A DNA stretch of 64,000 bases from an uncultured Chryseobacterium sp. (GCA_913775525.1 CAJYLH010000016.1:1-64000); one strand, 5' to 3'; numbered from the stretch's first letter, positions 26,072-35,682 are shown. Program-made: numbers and translations. The notes: generated from the sequence alone by a model not told the origin.

Positions 26072-27368
26072 TGCTGCCTGCTTTTTCAGTTTTAACTTCA
26101 TAATAATCCGGAGGGAATCCGTTGATGTTCCTCCACAGCTCATACCATACCGGAACGTCATTGAGAATAGCAATCCCCTGGGCACCCGTTCCCATTTTAA
26201 TTTTCGGCGGCCATCTCTTTTCTGTCTTGTCTTCAACGACCAGCGCTCTGAAAAGGCCATTGGTACTGATGTTGCTTTCAACGGCAATCACCTTTCCGGC
26301 AAAAATACCGTAGCTGGAATCCGGCCACCCGGAAAATACAATCGCCGGGAACCCGTCAAAGACACACATGACCCTTTGCCCTTCCTTGATCAGCGGTAGG
26401 TCTACAGGTTTGATATAAATTTCTACCGCATAATCAGTTGTTTTCGGTACAATGGTTCCGATGCTTTCGGCTTCTTTCAGTACTTCGCCGATTCCTGCCT
26501 TGTTCAGCTGAACGATCTGCCCGTCCTGGGAAGCTATGATGAAGTACAGGCCCTGGCGGAACTTGTAGTTAGCCACCTGGTTTTCAAGTTTGGCGATATC
26601 ACCTTCGCTGCCTTCAATCTGGCCCATGCTCTGGAATCTTTCTCCTTCTGTTTTGCTGAGTTTCTCCGTGTAATCCTGAATGACGGCACTCTGTTCGATT
26701 CCCGTATTCACGATTTCCTGCCTGGTCTGGGCCACTTTATTTTCAGATGCTGTTTTTTTGGCAATGGCATTCTGGTAGGAAATGCTGCGCTGCTGGAACT
26801 GGGTCAGGGAAACCAGGCCTTCATCATACATTTTTTTCTGTCTTGCATACTGGTCTTCCGAGAGCTTCAGTTCATTGGTAGCGGCTGCAAGTTCGGCTTC
26901 TTCACCGGCAAGCTTGTTTTTAAGCTGGCTGATCTTAATCTGAAGCTGGTTCAGTTTAAGGTCTTTTCCCGTAGCAAGTGCCTGAAGCTGGCTGTTGGTC
27001 GTTCCTACTTTGGCTTCGTAATAATCCCTTACTCCTCTTTTAGCTTCTACCTGCTGCTGTGTCCTTTGAACCAGCAACGGATCAAAGTAATCATCTTTAA
27101 CTTCGGAAAGCTGTAGGATTGTATCTCCCTTTTTCACATAATCCCCGTTTTTCACATACCATTTAATGATCTTCCCGGGAATAGGGGAGTTGAGCTGCTG
27201 CGGGCGCTGCTCCTGATACAGGGAAGTAACGGTCCCCATCACCTTAATATTCTGGGTCCATGGAAGGAAAAGCACAACCACTGCGGTAAGAAAGATGAAT
27301 AAAAACCATCTTTTTACCCGCGATTTTTTGTGGATGTTGTATATTTTATCAAAAGACTGAATTTTCAT
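26055..27368 (-). CDS. HlyD-family membrane fusion protein
   Basis: 437 residues. One N-terminal membrane helix (WFLFIFLTAVVVLFLPW), a lipoyl-like segment (GKIIKWYVKNGDYVKKGDTIL), a long coiled coil (about residues 100-250) and a beta-barrel part. It bridges the ABC exporter and the TolC channel across the periplasm. Ten bases separate it from the ABC gene upstream and it overlaps the TolC gene downstream. Confidence 0.95.
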   Translation of the reverse strand: MKIQSFDKIYNIHKKSRVKRWFLFIFLTAVVVLFLPWTQNIKVMGTVTSLYQEQRPQQLNSPIPGKIIKWYVKNGDYVKKGDTILQLSEVKDDYFDPLLVQRTQQQVEAKRGVRDYYEAKVGTTNSQLQALATGKDLKLNQLQIKISQLKNKLAGEEAELAAATNELKLSEDQYARQKKMYDEGLVSLTQFQQRSISYQNAIAKKTASENKVAQTRQEIVNTGIEQSAVIQDYTEKLSKTEGERFQSMGQIEGSEGDIAKLENQVANYKFRQGLYFIIASQDGQIVQLNKAGIGEVLKEAESIGTIVPKTTDYAVEIYIKPVDLPLIKEGQRVMCVFDGFPAIVFSGWPDSSYGIFAGKVIAVESNISTNGLFRALVVEDKTEKRWPPKIKMGTGAQGIAILNDVPVWYELWRNINGFPPDYYEVKTEKAGSNEKQK

Positions 27369-27378
27369 ACCTGTATTT

Positions 27379-29043
27379 TTAAGATAAACTTTTTATCGTT
27401 CCGTTTTCCATATGCAGGTGCAGGTCTGCATAGTTCAGAATATCCGGATTCTGGGATACAATCACAATCGTTGTCGTATGTTTGATATTCTGGAGGTGCT
27501 GCAGCATTTTAAATTTGAATTTTTCATTCATGCAGTCTATAGGATCTTCCAGCAACAGAATGCGTTTATCGCCCATAAGTGCCCTGAGTAAGAGGATTTT
27601 TTTCTTTGAGCTGAATGAAATTTCAGGATCTGTCTCACTGATTTCTGTGAAGAATCCGCTGGTAAAGAGGTTTGAGATGTTCTCTGCACCAATCTGCTCG
27701 GAAAGACGGAGAATATCTTCGCTGCTGCTGGTTTCATTGCCCAGAAGAATATTATCCTGTACAGTGCCCTGAATAATCCTCATGTCTTCAAGGTATACTC
27801 CTATTTCGCTTCTCAGCTTATTTTTATCAATGTTTTTCAGCGGGATTTTATTAAACAGGATGCTTCCTGCTGAAGGTTCATAAAATCCTGCCATCATATT
27901 AAGCAGGAGTGATTTTCCGGAACCCAGCTCACCTGAAATAACCGTAATGCTGTTTTCCCGGATGGTAAAGTTGATATTCTGGAGGATGTGGACATGGGCA
28001 TTAAAGTTGAAATCCACTTCCTTAAACTCGATTTCAATTCCTTCACCTTTTTGGGAAAGGACAATTTCCCCGTTTTTTTCTTCTGCCAGTTCGGTTACTT
28101 TGGTCAGTTTTGCGAGCGATGCGATCACATCATAATAACTTTCCAGGCTGATGATGAGTTTCTCAACAGCTGCCATAATACTCAGAACAACAATTTCTGT
28201 GGCTATAAAAGCACCGATATTGAGCTTCTGGTTGACCAGGAGATAAGTACCAATCACCAGCATGGCCAGCGTAATGATGACCTTGAAAGCAATAATGGTT
28301 TTGTACTGGATCACCAGAACCCTGAAATGGGAAGTTCGGTGATCGAGATATCCCATAACCCTTTCATCCGTACCTTTCAGGTGCTTTTCTGTTTCCGAAT
28401 TGATTTTGAAGGTCTTTACTGAAGCAGCTACATCCTCGATCCATGAAGCGGTTTCGTATTTTTTATCGCTTTCATCAAGGCTGGATTTTATTCCGCTTTC
28501 CAGGGTAAAGTTAAAGATGATCACCACACTCAGCACGACTAATGCCCCAAATGCCAGGAACCACGGATGGTAAAAAGAAAGCAGCAGGATTCCGAAAAGG
28601 ATCTGAATGATCGCCGTCGGAATTTCCAGCAGTATTTTAGATATGCCTTTCTGTAGGTTCTGGGTATCAAAAAAACGGTTGACTAATTCGGGCAGATAGT
28701 ATTTCCGGGTGCTGGAAAGATTGACTCTGGGGAGTTTTTCAGCAAAGGCAATGGAAAATTCAACAAAGATTTTCTGTTGGATCTTTTCGATGATCTGCAT
28801 GACTTTCAGCCTGAAAAAACCGACCAGCCATGTCCCGATGACGACAAAAAAAATCAGGATATAGATAGATGTTGCCATAGTGGCACCCATCACGAAGCTT
28901 ACGATGGACTGTATCCCTAGCGGAACGCTGAGCTGCACAAGACCGCTGAGGATAGCATAGAAATAAATATTGGTTACATCCTTTTTTTCTTTGGTGATAT
29001 ACCTGAAAAGTTTGTATCCCTGTTCCCTGGGTGTTGTTTCCAT
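27379..29043 (-). CDS. ABC exporter (membrane domain fused to an atypical ATPase domain)
   Basis: 554 residues: six membrane helices (residues about 1-320), then a nucleotide-binding domain. Walker A GELGSGKS (371-378) is intact, but the Q-loop Gln is Glu (about 419), the LSGGQ signature is ISFSSKKK (475-482), Walker B ends LLLED (496-500, D and E swapped) and the H-loop His is Gln (about 531). It has no peptidase C39 domain. It acts with the HlyD and TolC proteins as a type-1-like exporter. The catalytic changes suggest slow or altered hydrolysis. The substrate is unknown; no small cargo gene is adjacent. Confidence 0.9.
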   Translation of the reverse strand: METTPREQGYKLFRYITKEKKDVTNIYFYAILSGLVQLSVPLGIQSIVSFVMGATMATSIYILIFFVVIGTWLVGFFRLKVMQIIEKIQQKIFVEFSIAFAEKLPRVNLSSTRKYYLPELVNRFFDTQNLQKGISKILLEIPTAIIQILFGILLLSFYHPWFLAFGALVVLSVVIIFNFTLESGIKSSLDESDKKYETASWIEDVAASVKTFKINSETEKHLKGTDERVMGYLDHRTSHFRVLVIQYKTIIAFKVIITLAMLVIGTYLLVNQKLNIGAFIATEIVVLSIMAAVEKLIISLESYYDVIASLAKLTKVTELAEEKNGEIVLSQKGEGIEIEFKEVDFNFNAHVHILQNINFTIRENSITVISGELGSGKSLLLNMMAGFYEPSAGSILFNKIPLKNIDKNKLRSEIGVYLEDMRIIQGTVQDNILLGNETSSSEDILRLSEQIGAENISNLFTSGFFTEISETDPEISFSSKKKILLLRALMGDKRILLLEDPIDCMNEKFKFKMLQHLQNIKHTTTIVIVSQNPDILNYADLHLHMENGTIKSLS

Positions 29044-29048
29044 ACAGT

Positions 29049-29720
29049 TTATATGAGGTTAAAGGTTATATGTCGAAGATAGTTAAGCACATATTTCTGG
29101 TGTTCTTTCCGTTCTGCATTATCCGTGAGTTTCGGCAGGTGTTCACTGAAAAACTGCTGGTCATGGGCTGTCTCCAGCAGGGTACTGGCAAATGAACGAG
29201 GATAGGAAAAGTCCGGACTGGCATCTGAAATAATATCCGCAATAAACCCGCAGAGGCTCTTTAAAGGATTGAATACCATGTCTTTGTTAATGATATCCAC
29301 ATCTTTTACATGATACGATTTGCTGCTTTCCGAAATGACGATATCATGAAGCTTTGAAAGGTTATAATCCTCAATCTGGTCATGTGTCTCATCGTTATGC
29401 GTAATGATTTCCAGGATCTTTTCCATTTTCCGGTGCGGATCTTTAATTTCCAGCAGCCTCTGCTTGGAAATAAATTCCAGGTAAGACCAATACCAGTTCA
29501 GTATGTAAGTAAGCAACTTATGTTTAGAGGAAAAATACCGGTAAATAGTCGCTTCGGTAGAATTGATTTTCTGGGATAGCTTTTTAAAGGTAAAATGCTC
29601 AAAACCGATTTCGTAGATCAGATCGATAGCATTTTTCACAATAGATTTGCCTATGGCACTGGTCTCAGGGTCCCTTAGGTATAAATGTTCGTTGACTCTA
29701 AATTTTACTTGAAATTCCAT
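29049..29720 (-). CDS. TetR/AcrR-family repressor
   Basis: 223 residues. HTH at about residues 25-70 (IVKNAIDLIYEIGFEHFTFKKLSQ, then STEATIYRYFSSKHKLLTYIL), followed by a helical ligand domain (about 75-223). It is the first gene of the exporter operon; the ABC gene starts five bases after its stop. An imperfect inverted repeat upstream of its ATG (29726-29764) suggests autoregulation of the operon. The inducer is unknown. Confidence 0.92.
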   Translation of the reverse strand: MEFQVKFRVNEHLYLRDPETSAIGKSIVKNAIDLIYEIGFEHFTFKKLSQKINSTEATIYRYFSSKHKLLTYILNWYWSYLEFISKQRLLEIKDPHRKMEKILEIITHNDETHDQIEDYNLSKLHDIVISESSKSYHVKDVDIINKDMVFNPLKSLCGFIADIISDASPDFSYPRSFASTLLETAHDQQFFSEHLPKLTDNAERKEHQKYVLNYLRHITFNLI

Positions 29721-29725
29721 ATATG

Positions 29726-29764
29726 TAACTGACGTATGTAAAATAGCAAAACATATACCAGTTA
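29726..29764. promoter_or_regulatory. Inverted repeat, likely operator of the TetR repressor
   Basis: TAACTGACGTATGT (29726-29739) and ACATATACCAGTTA (29751-29764) are inverted copies with two mismatched pairs, separated by 11 bases. The position, six bases upstream of the tetR start, fits autorepression. Confidence 0.55.
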
Positions 29765-29984
29765 TAATAAAACAATCTTTTAAGATAGTAATACTATTAA
29801 ATTTATTTTTAAACCTGACATGATTGCATTTACAGATGTTTTAGAAGAAAAAAAACTATTGACTACCAGTTAAACCGGATCTATATTAACAGATATGCCC
29901 GGGCTTAATGATTCTCAGCAGTCCGCACTCATTGGTAATGAGTTAAAAGATGAATAAATTCTTTCCTGCCTTATTCATTTTTAT

Positions 29985-29992
29985 TAAATTTG
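29985..29992 (+). promoter_or_regulatory. -7 promoter box of sucC
   Basis: TAAATTTG fits TAnnTTTG, 38 bases before the sucC ATG. Confidence 0.65.
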
Positions 29993-30030
29993 TCAACCTT
30001 TAACTATTAAAATAAAATAATAAAAATAAT

Positions 30031-31221
30031 ATGAATCTTCACGAGTATCAATCAAAAGAGATTTTATCAAAGTATGGAGTAGCGATCCAACGCGGTTTCG
30101 TAGCGAATAACGTAGACGAAGCTGTAGCTGCTGCTGAAAAATTGACTGCCGAAACAGGCGCTCAGGGCTGGGTGGTAAAAGCACAGATCCATGCCGGTGG
30201 ACGAGGTAAAGGCGGTGGTGTGAAGTTTTCCCCGAATATGGACAAGCTGAAGGAAAATGCACAGAACATCATCGGGATGCAGCTGATTACTCCGCAGACT
30301 TCTGCTGAAGGTAAAAAAGTGAATTCTGTTTTGGTTGCGGAAGATGTATATTATCCGGGAGAAACGGAAACGAAAGAATTTTATGTTTCTATTCTTTTAG
30401 ATAGGGCTGAAGGCAAAAATACCGTAGTATATTCTACAGAAGGCGGGATGGACATCGAGCACGTTGCTGAAGTAACTCCTCACCTGATCCACAAAGAAAT
30501 CATTGATCCTGCTTTGGGTCTTCAGGGGTTCCAGGCGAGAAAAATTGCTTTCAACCTAGGCCTTGAAGGAAATGCCTTCAAAGAATTTACGAAATTTATC
30601 ACTTCTTTATACAATGCTTATACAGGAATTGATGCTTCTTTGTTTGAGATCAACCCGGTATTAAAGACTTCAGATAATAAAATTATCGCTGTAGATGCTA
30701 AGGTAACCTTAGATGACAATTCATTATTCCGTCACAAAGACTTAGCTGAGCTGAGAGATACGAGAGAAGAAGATCCAATGGACGTAGAAGCAGGTGAGGC
30801 TGGTCTTAACTTCGTGAAACTGGACGGTAACGTTGCGTGTATGGTAAACGGAGCAGGTCTTGCTATGGCTACGATGGATATTATCAAATTATCAGGAGGT
30901 AACCCTGCCAACTTCCTTGACGTAGGTGGAACGGCTGATGCCCAGAGAGTACAGACGGCTTTCGGAATTATCCTGAGAGATCCGAACGTAAAGGCCATCC
31001 TGATCAATATCTTCGGAGGTATCGTAAGATGTGACAGAGTAGCTCAGGGAGTGGTAGATGCTTATAAAGCAATGGGAAGCCTTCCGGTTCCATTGATCGT
31101 AAGACTTCAGGGGACTAATGCCGTTGAAGCTAAAAAACTGATCGACGAATCAGGTCTGCCGGTACATTCTGCCATTACACTGGAAGAAGCTGCCAATAAA
31201 GTAAAAGAAGTTTTAGCATAA
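30031..31221 (+). CDS. sucC: Succinyl-CoA ligase, beta subunit (ADP/GDP-forming)
   Basis: 396 residues. Opens MNLHEYQSKEILSKYGVAI, with an ATP-grasp region (VVKAQIHAGGRGKGGGVKF), SLFEINPVL and the C-terminal CoA-ligase domain (MVNGAGLAMATMDI, FGGIVRCDRVAQG). It makes ATP or GTP from succinyl-CoA with SucD in the TCA cycle. sucD is not adjacent; a hairpin terminator follows directly, so the two subunits are probably encoded apart. Confidence 0.97.
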   Translation: MNLHEYQSKEILSKYGVAIQRGFVANNVDEAVAAAEKLTAETGAQGWVVKAQIHAGGRGKGGGVKFSPNMDKLKENAQNIIGMQLITPQTSAEGKKVNSVLVAEDVYYPGETETKEFYVSILLDRAEGKNTVVYSTEGGMDIEHVAEVTPHLIHKEIIDPALGLQGFQARKIAFNLGLEGNAFKEFTKFITSLYNAYTGIDASLFEINPVLKTSDNKIIAVDAKVTLDDNSLFRHKDLAELRDTREEDPMDVEAGEAGLNFVKLDGNVACMVNGAGLAMATMDIIKLSGGNPANFLDVGGTADAQRVQTAFGIILRDPNVKAILINIFGGIVRCDRVAQGVVDAYKAMGSLPVPLIVRLQGTNAVEAKKLIDESGLPVHSAITLEEAANKVKEVLA

Positions 31222-31245
31222 GTGCTTAAAACTCATCATACTATT

Positions 31246-31273
31246 AACCGCCTTTTTTAAGGGCGGTTTTTTT
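31246..31273 (+). terminator. Intrinsic terminator after sucC
   Basis: AACCGCC (31246-31252) pairs with GGCGGTT (31262-31268), followed by a T run. Confidence 0.9.
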
Positions 31274-31331
31274 ATGGATTTTCATTTTTATCGGGGAAAA
31301 TTTGCTATTTTTACTATAATACGCTGTATAG

Positions 31332-31778
31332 ATGAAAATGTATTTATTCTTTCTCGGATTTCTTTTCTTACAATGCCAGTCTCAGAATGCCCTTCATTCA
31401 GCAGCGCAGGTACAAAAAATCATGTTTGAAGACCGTACCCATTATTCATTTTCCTTAACAGCAAGGGATTTCCTGATCATAGATTCCCAGGAAAAAATGG
31501 ACAGCATATTTGCCGCTATTCATCAGAAAAGCAACGGAAAACGGCTGTCTCCCATTCCTGCAGTTATTCCAGGGGAAACCTATATTATAGTACAGCCGGA
31601 GCTTAAAAACAGCAATGATGTTCAGATCAATGATATTATTTTAGACAGAAACATACTGATACTGAAAATCAAACCGTTTGATAATCCCGATTTCGGCCGC
31701 AACAGCCGCTCAAAACCCAGTATTTTATTAAAGCTTAAGGGGAATATTCAGTTTAAAAACATTCAATGGATCAACTAA
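31332..31778 (+). CDS. Putative lipoprotein, function unknown
   Basis: 148 residues. The N-terminus MKMYLFFLGFLFLQCQSQ ends in a lipobox-like FLQC (Cys15), pointing to a lipid-anchored protein. The rest is beta-rich and soluble with no recognised domain. The metalloprotease gene starts 14 bases after its stop on the same strand, so the two are probably co-transcribed; a link (for example an inhibitor or surface partner) is only a guess. Confidence 0.65.
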   Translation: MKMYLFFLGFLFLQCQSQNALHSAAQVQKIMFEDRTHYSFSLTARDFLIIDSQEKMDSIFAAIHQKSNGKRLSPIPAVIPGETYIIVQPELKNSNDVQINDIILDRNILILKIKPFDNPDFGRNSRSKPSILLKLKGNIQFKNIQWIN

Positions 31779-31792
31779 ATCGAAAATAGAAT

Positions 31793-33991
31793 ATGAAAAG
31801 CAAGACATTTATTATTTTGGGGTTGCTGATGGCAGCTCACGGTTTCGGACAGCAGAATTACTGGTCAAAACTTAAGGACACCCGTATTAATCCGGAAAAT
31901 CTGAATCCCAGATGGACGGCTCCAACCACATTTACCCTATATCAGCTGGATACAGATCATATGAAAGCGGAATTGAAGAAAGCACCTCAGCGTTTTTCAA
32001 AAGATGAGAGTGTGATTATTAAATTTCCGGATTCAGACGGGCAGATCAGGGATTACATCATACAGGAAGCATCCGTAATGGAACCTGAATTACAGGCTAA
32101 ATTTCCGGAGATCCGTGCTTATACCGGCTGGCAGAAAAACCATCCGGAAAATACCATCCGTTTCAGCATGACACCGGAGAATGGGATGCATGTGATGTAC
32201 TTTGATCAGTGGGATATCAGCTACCTGGACAGCTATACCAAAGATAACTCAACATTTATCCTCTATAAAAGGAAAGATCTGCCAAAAAATGACAGGCTTT
32301 TTGAATGTCAAGTAGAAGAAGGTCTGGATGATCTGGCAAAAAACGGTTCAACAAGTAAAGCGCCACTGGTTGCAGACGGACAGTTCAGGACCTACAGGCT
32401 GGCCCTTTCAGCAACAGGAGAATACACAACTTTTCATGGCGGGACAGTAGCCGGCGCCATGGCTGCGATGGCTACCACAATGACCAGGGTCAACGGAATT
32501 TATGAAAAAACAATTTCTACCACAATGGTCATGATTGCCAACAACAATCAGATTGTATATACCAATGCCGCTATGGATCCGTTCACCAATGGTAATCCGA
32601 GCAGCATGATCAGCGAAAATCAGACTAATACCAATTCAGTGATCGGGGCTGCTAATTACGATATCGGGCATGTTTTCGGGACCAACAGCGGAGGACTGGC
32701 CGGGTTGGGCGTAGTCTGCCTTTCAGGAAATAAGGCAAGAGGAGTTACAGGTTCCGGAGCTCCGGTAGGAGACCCTTTTGATATTGATTATGTGGCGCAT
32801 GAAATGGGACACCAGTTCGGAGCCAACCATACCTTCAGGGCAGCCACTTCTTCATGCCAGGGTAATGCCAATAATAATACGGCCTATGAACCGGGAAGCG
32901 GAAGCACCATCATGGCTTATGCAGGCATCTGCGGCGCTGCCAATAACGTTCAGAATAATAGTGATGCCTATTTCCATGCGGCCAGTGTTTTAGAAATGTA
33001 TGCCGTTTTACAGCGGGCTAATGACTGCGCCTCTAAAATGTCCAATGGCAATTCCGTTCCCGTTGCAGATGCGGGTGCCGATTATAACATCCCAAAGGGA
33101 ACGGCTTTTGTGCTGACAGGAACAGCCAGCGATCCTAACGGAGATCCTCTGACGTACCTCTGGGAACAGTATGATAATACGTCCAGTACACAACCTCCGG
33201 TGTCTACAGCTACCGTAGGTCCTGTATACCGCTCACTTACGCCGTCAACTTCACCTTCACGCTATTTTCCAGTCCTGAGTTCTGTTGTTGCCAACAATCT
33301 GGTGCCTAAATGGGAGGTTACTCCAAGTGTAGCAAGGACACTGAACTTTTCCCTGTTGGTGAATGATAATAAGTCTACAGGAAACCAGTCGGCAAGGGAC
33401 GCTATGATAGTAACGGTTACCGATGACGGGCCTTTTACTGTGACTTCACAGACAAACAATGTCCAGTATGATGCTTCCGTACCGGCAACCATTACCTGGA
33501 ATGTTGCAGGAACCAATACCGGGACCATCAATACACAGAACGTAAGTATTCTGCTATCCAAAGATGCCGGGGTAACTTTCAATACAGTGCTTGCCGCCAG
33601 TGTAGCTAATAATGGATCGGCAACCGTTAACCTTCCGAATGAAGATATTGCTTCTGCCAGGATTATGGTAAAGGCGGTCAACAATATTTACTATGCTTTA
33701 AATACGTCACCATTCTCAATTAAGAAATCAACGCTGTCTGCGGCTGAAACTAAAAGAAAAGCATTTTCCATCTACCCGAATCCTTCTCATGAAGAAGTGA
33801 ATATCGTGCTGAAAAATGCCCAGAAAGCAGATTATTTTATTTTTGATGCGTCAGGAAGGCTGGTGAAGAACGGAAGTTTTAAAGCAGAAACCAAGATTAG
33901 GGTTAACGATCTTACCAATGGAAATTACCTGATCAATATTGTCCTTGATAACGGTGAAAAGATCACAGACAAACTGATCATAAAAAAATAA
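31793..33991 (+). CDS. Secreted zinc metalloprotease (reprolysin-like metzincin) with T9SS sorting domain
   Basis: 732 residues. Signal peptide (residues 1-20, ending GFGQ), a propeptide-like region (to about 190), then a catalytic domain with HEMGHQFGANH at 336-346 (H336, E337, H340, H346) and a Met-turn (STIMAYAG). A following region (about 415-640) has PKD-like and Ig-like beta folds, then a C-terminal T9SS type A sorting domain (SIYPNPSHEEVNIVL to the end KLIIKK). It would be exported through the type IX system and anchored or released at the surface as an endopeptidase. It probably forms an operon with the lipoprotein upstream. Confidence 0.93.
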   Translation: MKSKTFIILGLLMAAHGFGQQNYWSKLKDTRINPENLNPRWTAPTTFTLYQLDTDHMKAELKKAPQRFSKDESVIIKFPDSDGQIRDYIIQEASVMEPELQAKFPEIRAYTGWQKNHPENTIRFSMTPENGMHVMYFDQWDISYLDSYTKDNSTFILYKRKDLPKNDRLFECQVEEGLDDLAKNGSTSKAPLVADGQFRTYRLALSATGEYTTFHGGTVAGAMAAMATTMTRVNGIYEKTISTTMVMIANNNQIVYTNAAMDPFTNGNPSSMISENQTNTNSVIGAANYDIGHVFGTNSGGLAGLGVVCLSGNKARGVTGSGAPVGDPFDIDYVAHEMGHQFGANHTFRAATSSCQGNANNNTAYEPGSGSTIMAYAGICGAANNVQNNSDAYFHAASVLEMYAVLQRANDCASKMSNGNSVPVADAGADYNIPKGTAFVLTGTASDPNGDPLTYLWEQYDNTSSTQPPVSTATVGPVYRSLTPSTSPSRYFPVLSSVVANNLVPKWEVTPSVARTLNFSLLVNDNKSTGNQSARDAMIVTVTDDGPFTVTSQTNNVQYDASVPATITWNVAGTNTGTINTQNVSILLSKDAGVTFNTVLAASVANNGSATVNLPNEDIASARIMVKAVNNIYYALNTSPFSIKKSTLSAAETKRKAFSIYPNPSHEEVNIVLKNAQKADYFIFDASGRLVKNGSFKAETKIRVNDLTNGNYLINIVLDNGEKITDKLIIKK

Positions 33992-34010
33992 CACCTTATT
34001 AAAATCAAAA

Positions 34011-34032
34011 AAAGCAGCTTTACCGCTGCTTT
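34011..34032. terminator. Bidirectional terminator
   Basis: AAAGCAGC (34011-34018) and GCTGCTTT (34025-34032) flank a 6-base loop between the convergent protease and MscS genes; A-rich on the left, pyrimidine-rich on the right. Confidence 0.75.
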
Positions 34033-34037
34033 CTCTA

Positions 34038-34919
34038 TTACTCGTCCTTATTCTTGATCAGTGTATCTGAACCATTGATGTTGATGCTGGTAGGAGTGAC
34101 GAGCTGGATACCGTCTGCATCAAGGCGTTGTTTTATTTTCATATAAGCTTCGCTTTTCACCTGCATCATATTGGCTCCTATTGCCATCCAGAATTTAGCC
34201 TGAAGGTTGAATACCCCTTGCTTTAAATCGGTAAAAATCACTTCGGCAGTATCGTTACGATCAATATTATCCAGGCTTTGAATAACTTCAAGGATACCCT
34301 GCTGAGCCTGGGCAAGGTTTTCATCTGCGGGAATGTCAAAATTAAAAATGATTTTCCGCTGCGGAGACGCTGTAATATTGGAAAACGGAGCATTGAAAAT
34401 GACCTGATTGGGGATATATACTTTTTTACCATCGTCACTGATGATCTTTGTTGTCAGAAAACCGATTTCCGATACGGTACCGGAATTCCCTCCGATAATT
34501 ACGTAATCGCCCACCTTAAACGCTTTATCGATCCCAATAAGCATTCCGGAAAAAATACTCGATACAAGATCCTTCAGGGCAACCCCCGCAATAACTCCGG
34601 CAACTCCCAGACTTCCGATAAATTTCCATAGAAACCCGCTGAATCCCATAATTTCAAGGGAAATAAAAGTTCCCATAAGGACAATCAGGAACCTGAATAT
34701 ACCGATCAGCGTCACGAGTGAGCTTTCTCTTTTGCTTTTCGGAAAGAATTTATGAAACAGTTTTACCGCAACCTTACTGAGGTATTTGCTGGCAATCATG
34801 AAAAATAAGAAAACGAGGATTCCTACCACCAGTTTGGGTGTCACTGCGGCAAATTTCAGGTACCAGTTCTCTAAAACGTTATAAACGACATCAATATAAC
34901 CTAATCCACTTTTCTCCAT
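34038..34919 (-). CDS. Mechanosensitive ion channel, MscS family
   Basis: 293 residues from the ATG at 34919 (an upstream ATG would add 27 residues). Three membrane helices, then the pore-lining helix TM3 (GSLGVAGVIAGVALKDLVSSIFSGMLIG) and the MscS beta domain (FKVGDYVIIGGNSGTVSEIGFLTT). It opens under membrane tension to release solutes during osmotic downshift. Divergent from the peroxiredoxin gene. Confidence 0.93.
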   Translation of the reverse strand: MEKSGLGYIDVVYNVLENWYLKFAAVTPKLVVGILVFLFFMIASKYLSKVAVKLFHKFFPKSKRESSLVTLIGIFRFLIVLMGTFISLEIMGFSGFLWKFIGSLGVAGVIAGVALKDLVSSIFSGMLIGIDKAFKVGDYVIIGGNSGTVSEIGFLTTKIISDDGKKVYIPNQVIFNAPFSNITASPQRKIIFNFDIPADENLAQAQQGILEVIQSLDNIDRNDTAEVIFTDLKQGVFNLQAKFWMAIGANMMQVKSEAYMKIKQRLDADGIQLVTPTSININGSDTLIKNKDE

Positions 34920-34981
34920 AGGGTAAATATAATAATAAGCTAAATTTTTAACAAAAATTTTGCCAGTTTCAAAAAGTCTAT

Positions 34982-34989
34982 TAAATTTG
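34982..34989 (+). promoter_or_regulatory. -7 promoter box of the peroxiredoxin gene
   Basis: TAAATTTG, with TTG (-33) at 34960-34962 and a 19-base spacer, 24 bases before the ATG at 35014. Confidence 0.7.
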
Positions 34990-35013
34990 TAGACTAACAA
35001 TAAACAAAATATT

Positions 35014-35652
35014 ATGTCAATAAAACTAGGAGATACCGCGCCAGACTTTCAGGCTGAAACATCAGCCGGGCCTATCCGTTTTCATGAATTTCTGGGAGAT
35101 TCCTGGGGAATTCTGTTTTCTCATCCTGCAGATTATACTCCGGTATGTACTACGGAGCTTGGGTATACTTCAAAGCTGAAGTCGCAGTTTGATCAACGCG
35201 GCACTAAGGTTATTGCCCTGAGTGTGGATGGAGTAGAAGACCATCAGAACTGGATTAAAGATATCAATGAGACTCAGGAAACCGATGTTCAGTTTCCGAT
35301 TATTGCAGATAAGGACCGGAGAATTTCAGAACTATATGATTTTATCCATCCGAATGCATCTGCGACAGCCACGGTACGTTCGCTGCTGATCATCGATCCG
35401 CAGAAGAAAGTAAGGCTGATCATTACTTATCCGGCCTCTACAGGAAGGAACTTTGATGAAATCATCAGGGTGCTGGATTCGCTTCAGTTAGTTGATTCAC
35501 ATAAAATTGCTACTCCTGTCAACTGGAAACACGGAGACGATGTAATCATCCCGCCTGCCGTAAGTACAGAGGATGCCGAAGCGCTGTTCCCGAAAGGAGT
35601 AAAGGAAATTAAACCTTATTTAAGGTATACTCCGCAACCGAATATTGATTGA
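35014..35652 (+). CDS. Peroxiredoxin, 1-Cys Prx6 group
   Basis: 212 residues. The peroxidatic motif HPADYTPVCTTELG has C45; the Prx6-type extended C-terminal domain is present (VNWKHGDDVIIPPAVS). No second resolving Cys is seen in the mature sequence. It reduces hydrogen peroxide and organic peroxides in the cytoplasm. A 15-bp terminator stem follows. Confidence 0.94.
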   Translation: MSIKLGDTAPDFQAETSAGPIRFHEFLGDSWGILFSHPADYTPVCTTELGYTSKLKSQFDQRGTKVIALSVDGVEDHQNWIKDINETQETDVQFPIIADKDRRISELYDFIHPNASATATVRSLLIIDPQKKVRLIITYPASTGRNFDEIIRVLDSLQLVDSHKIATPVNWKHGDDVIIPPAVSTEDAEALFPKGVKEIKPYLRYTPQPNID

Positions 35653-35682
35653 TTTGATTTTTTATAGTTTAGTTTTAATTGA

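Larger units (their letters stand above)
29721..30030. other. Intergenic region between tetR and sucC
   Basis: 310 bases with divergent promoters. The left third holds the TetR-operator candidate (29726-29764) and the right end holds the sucC promoter (29985-29992). No gene is seen between them. Confidence 0.7.
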
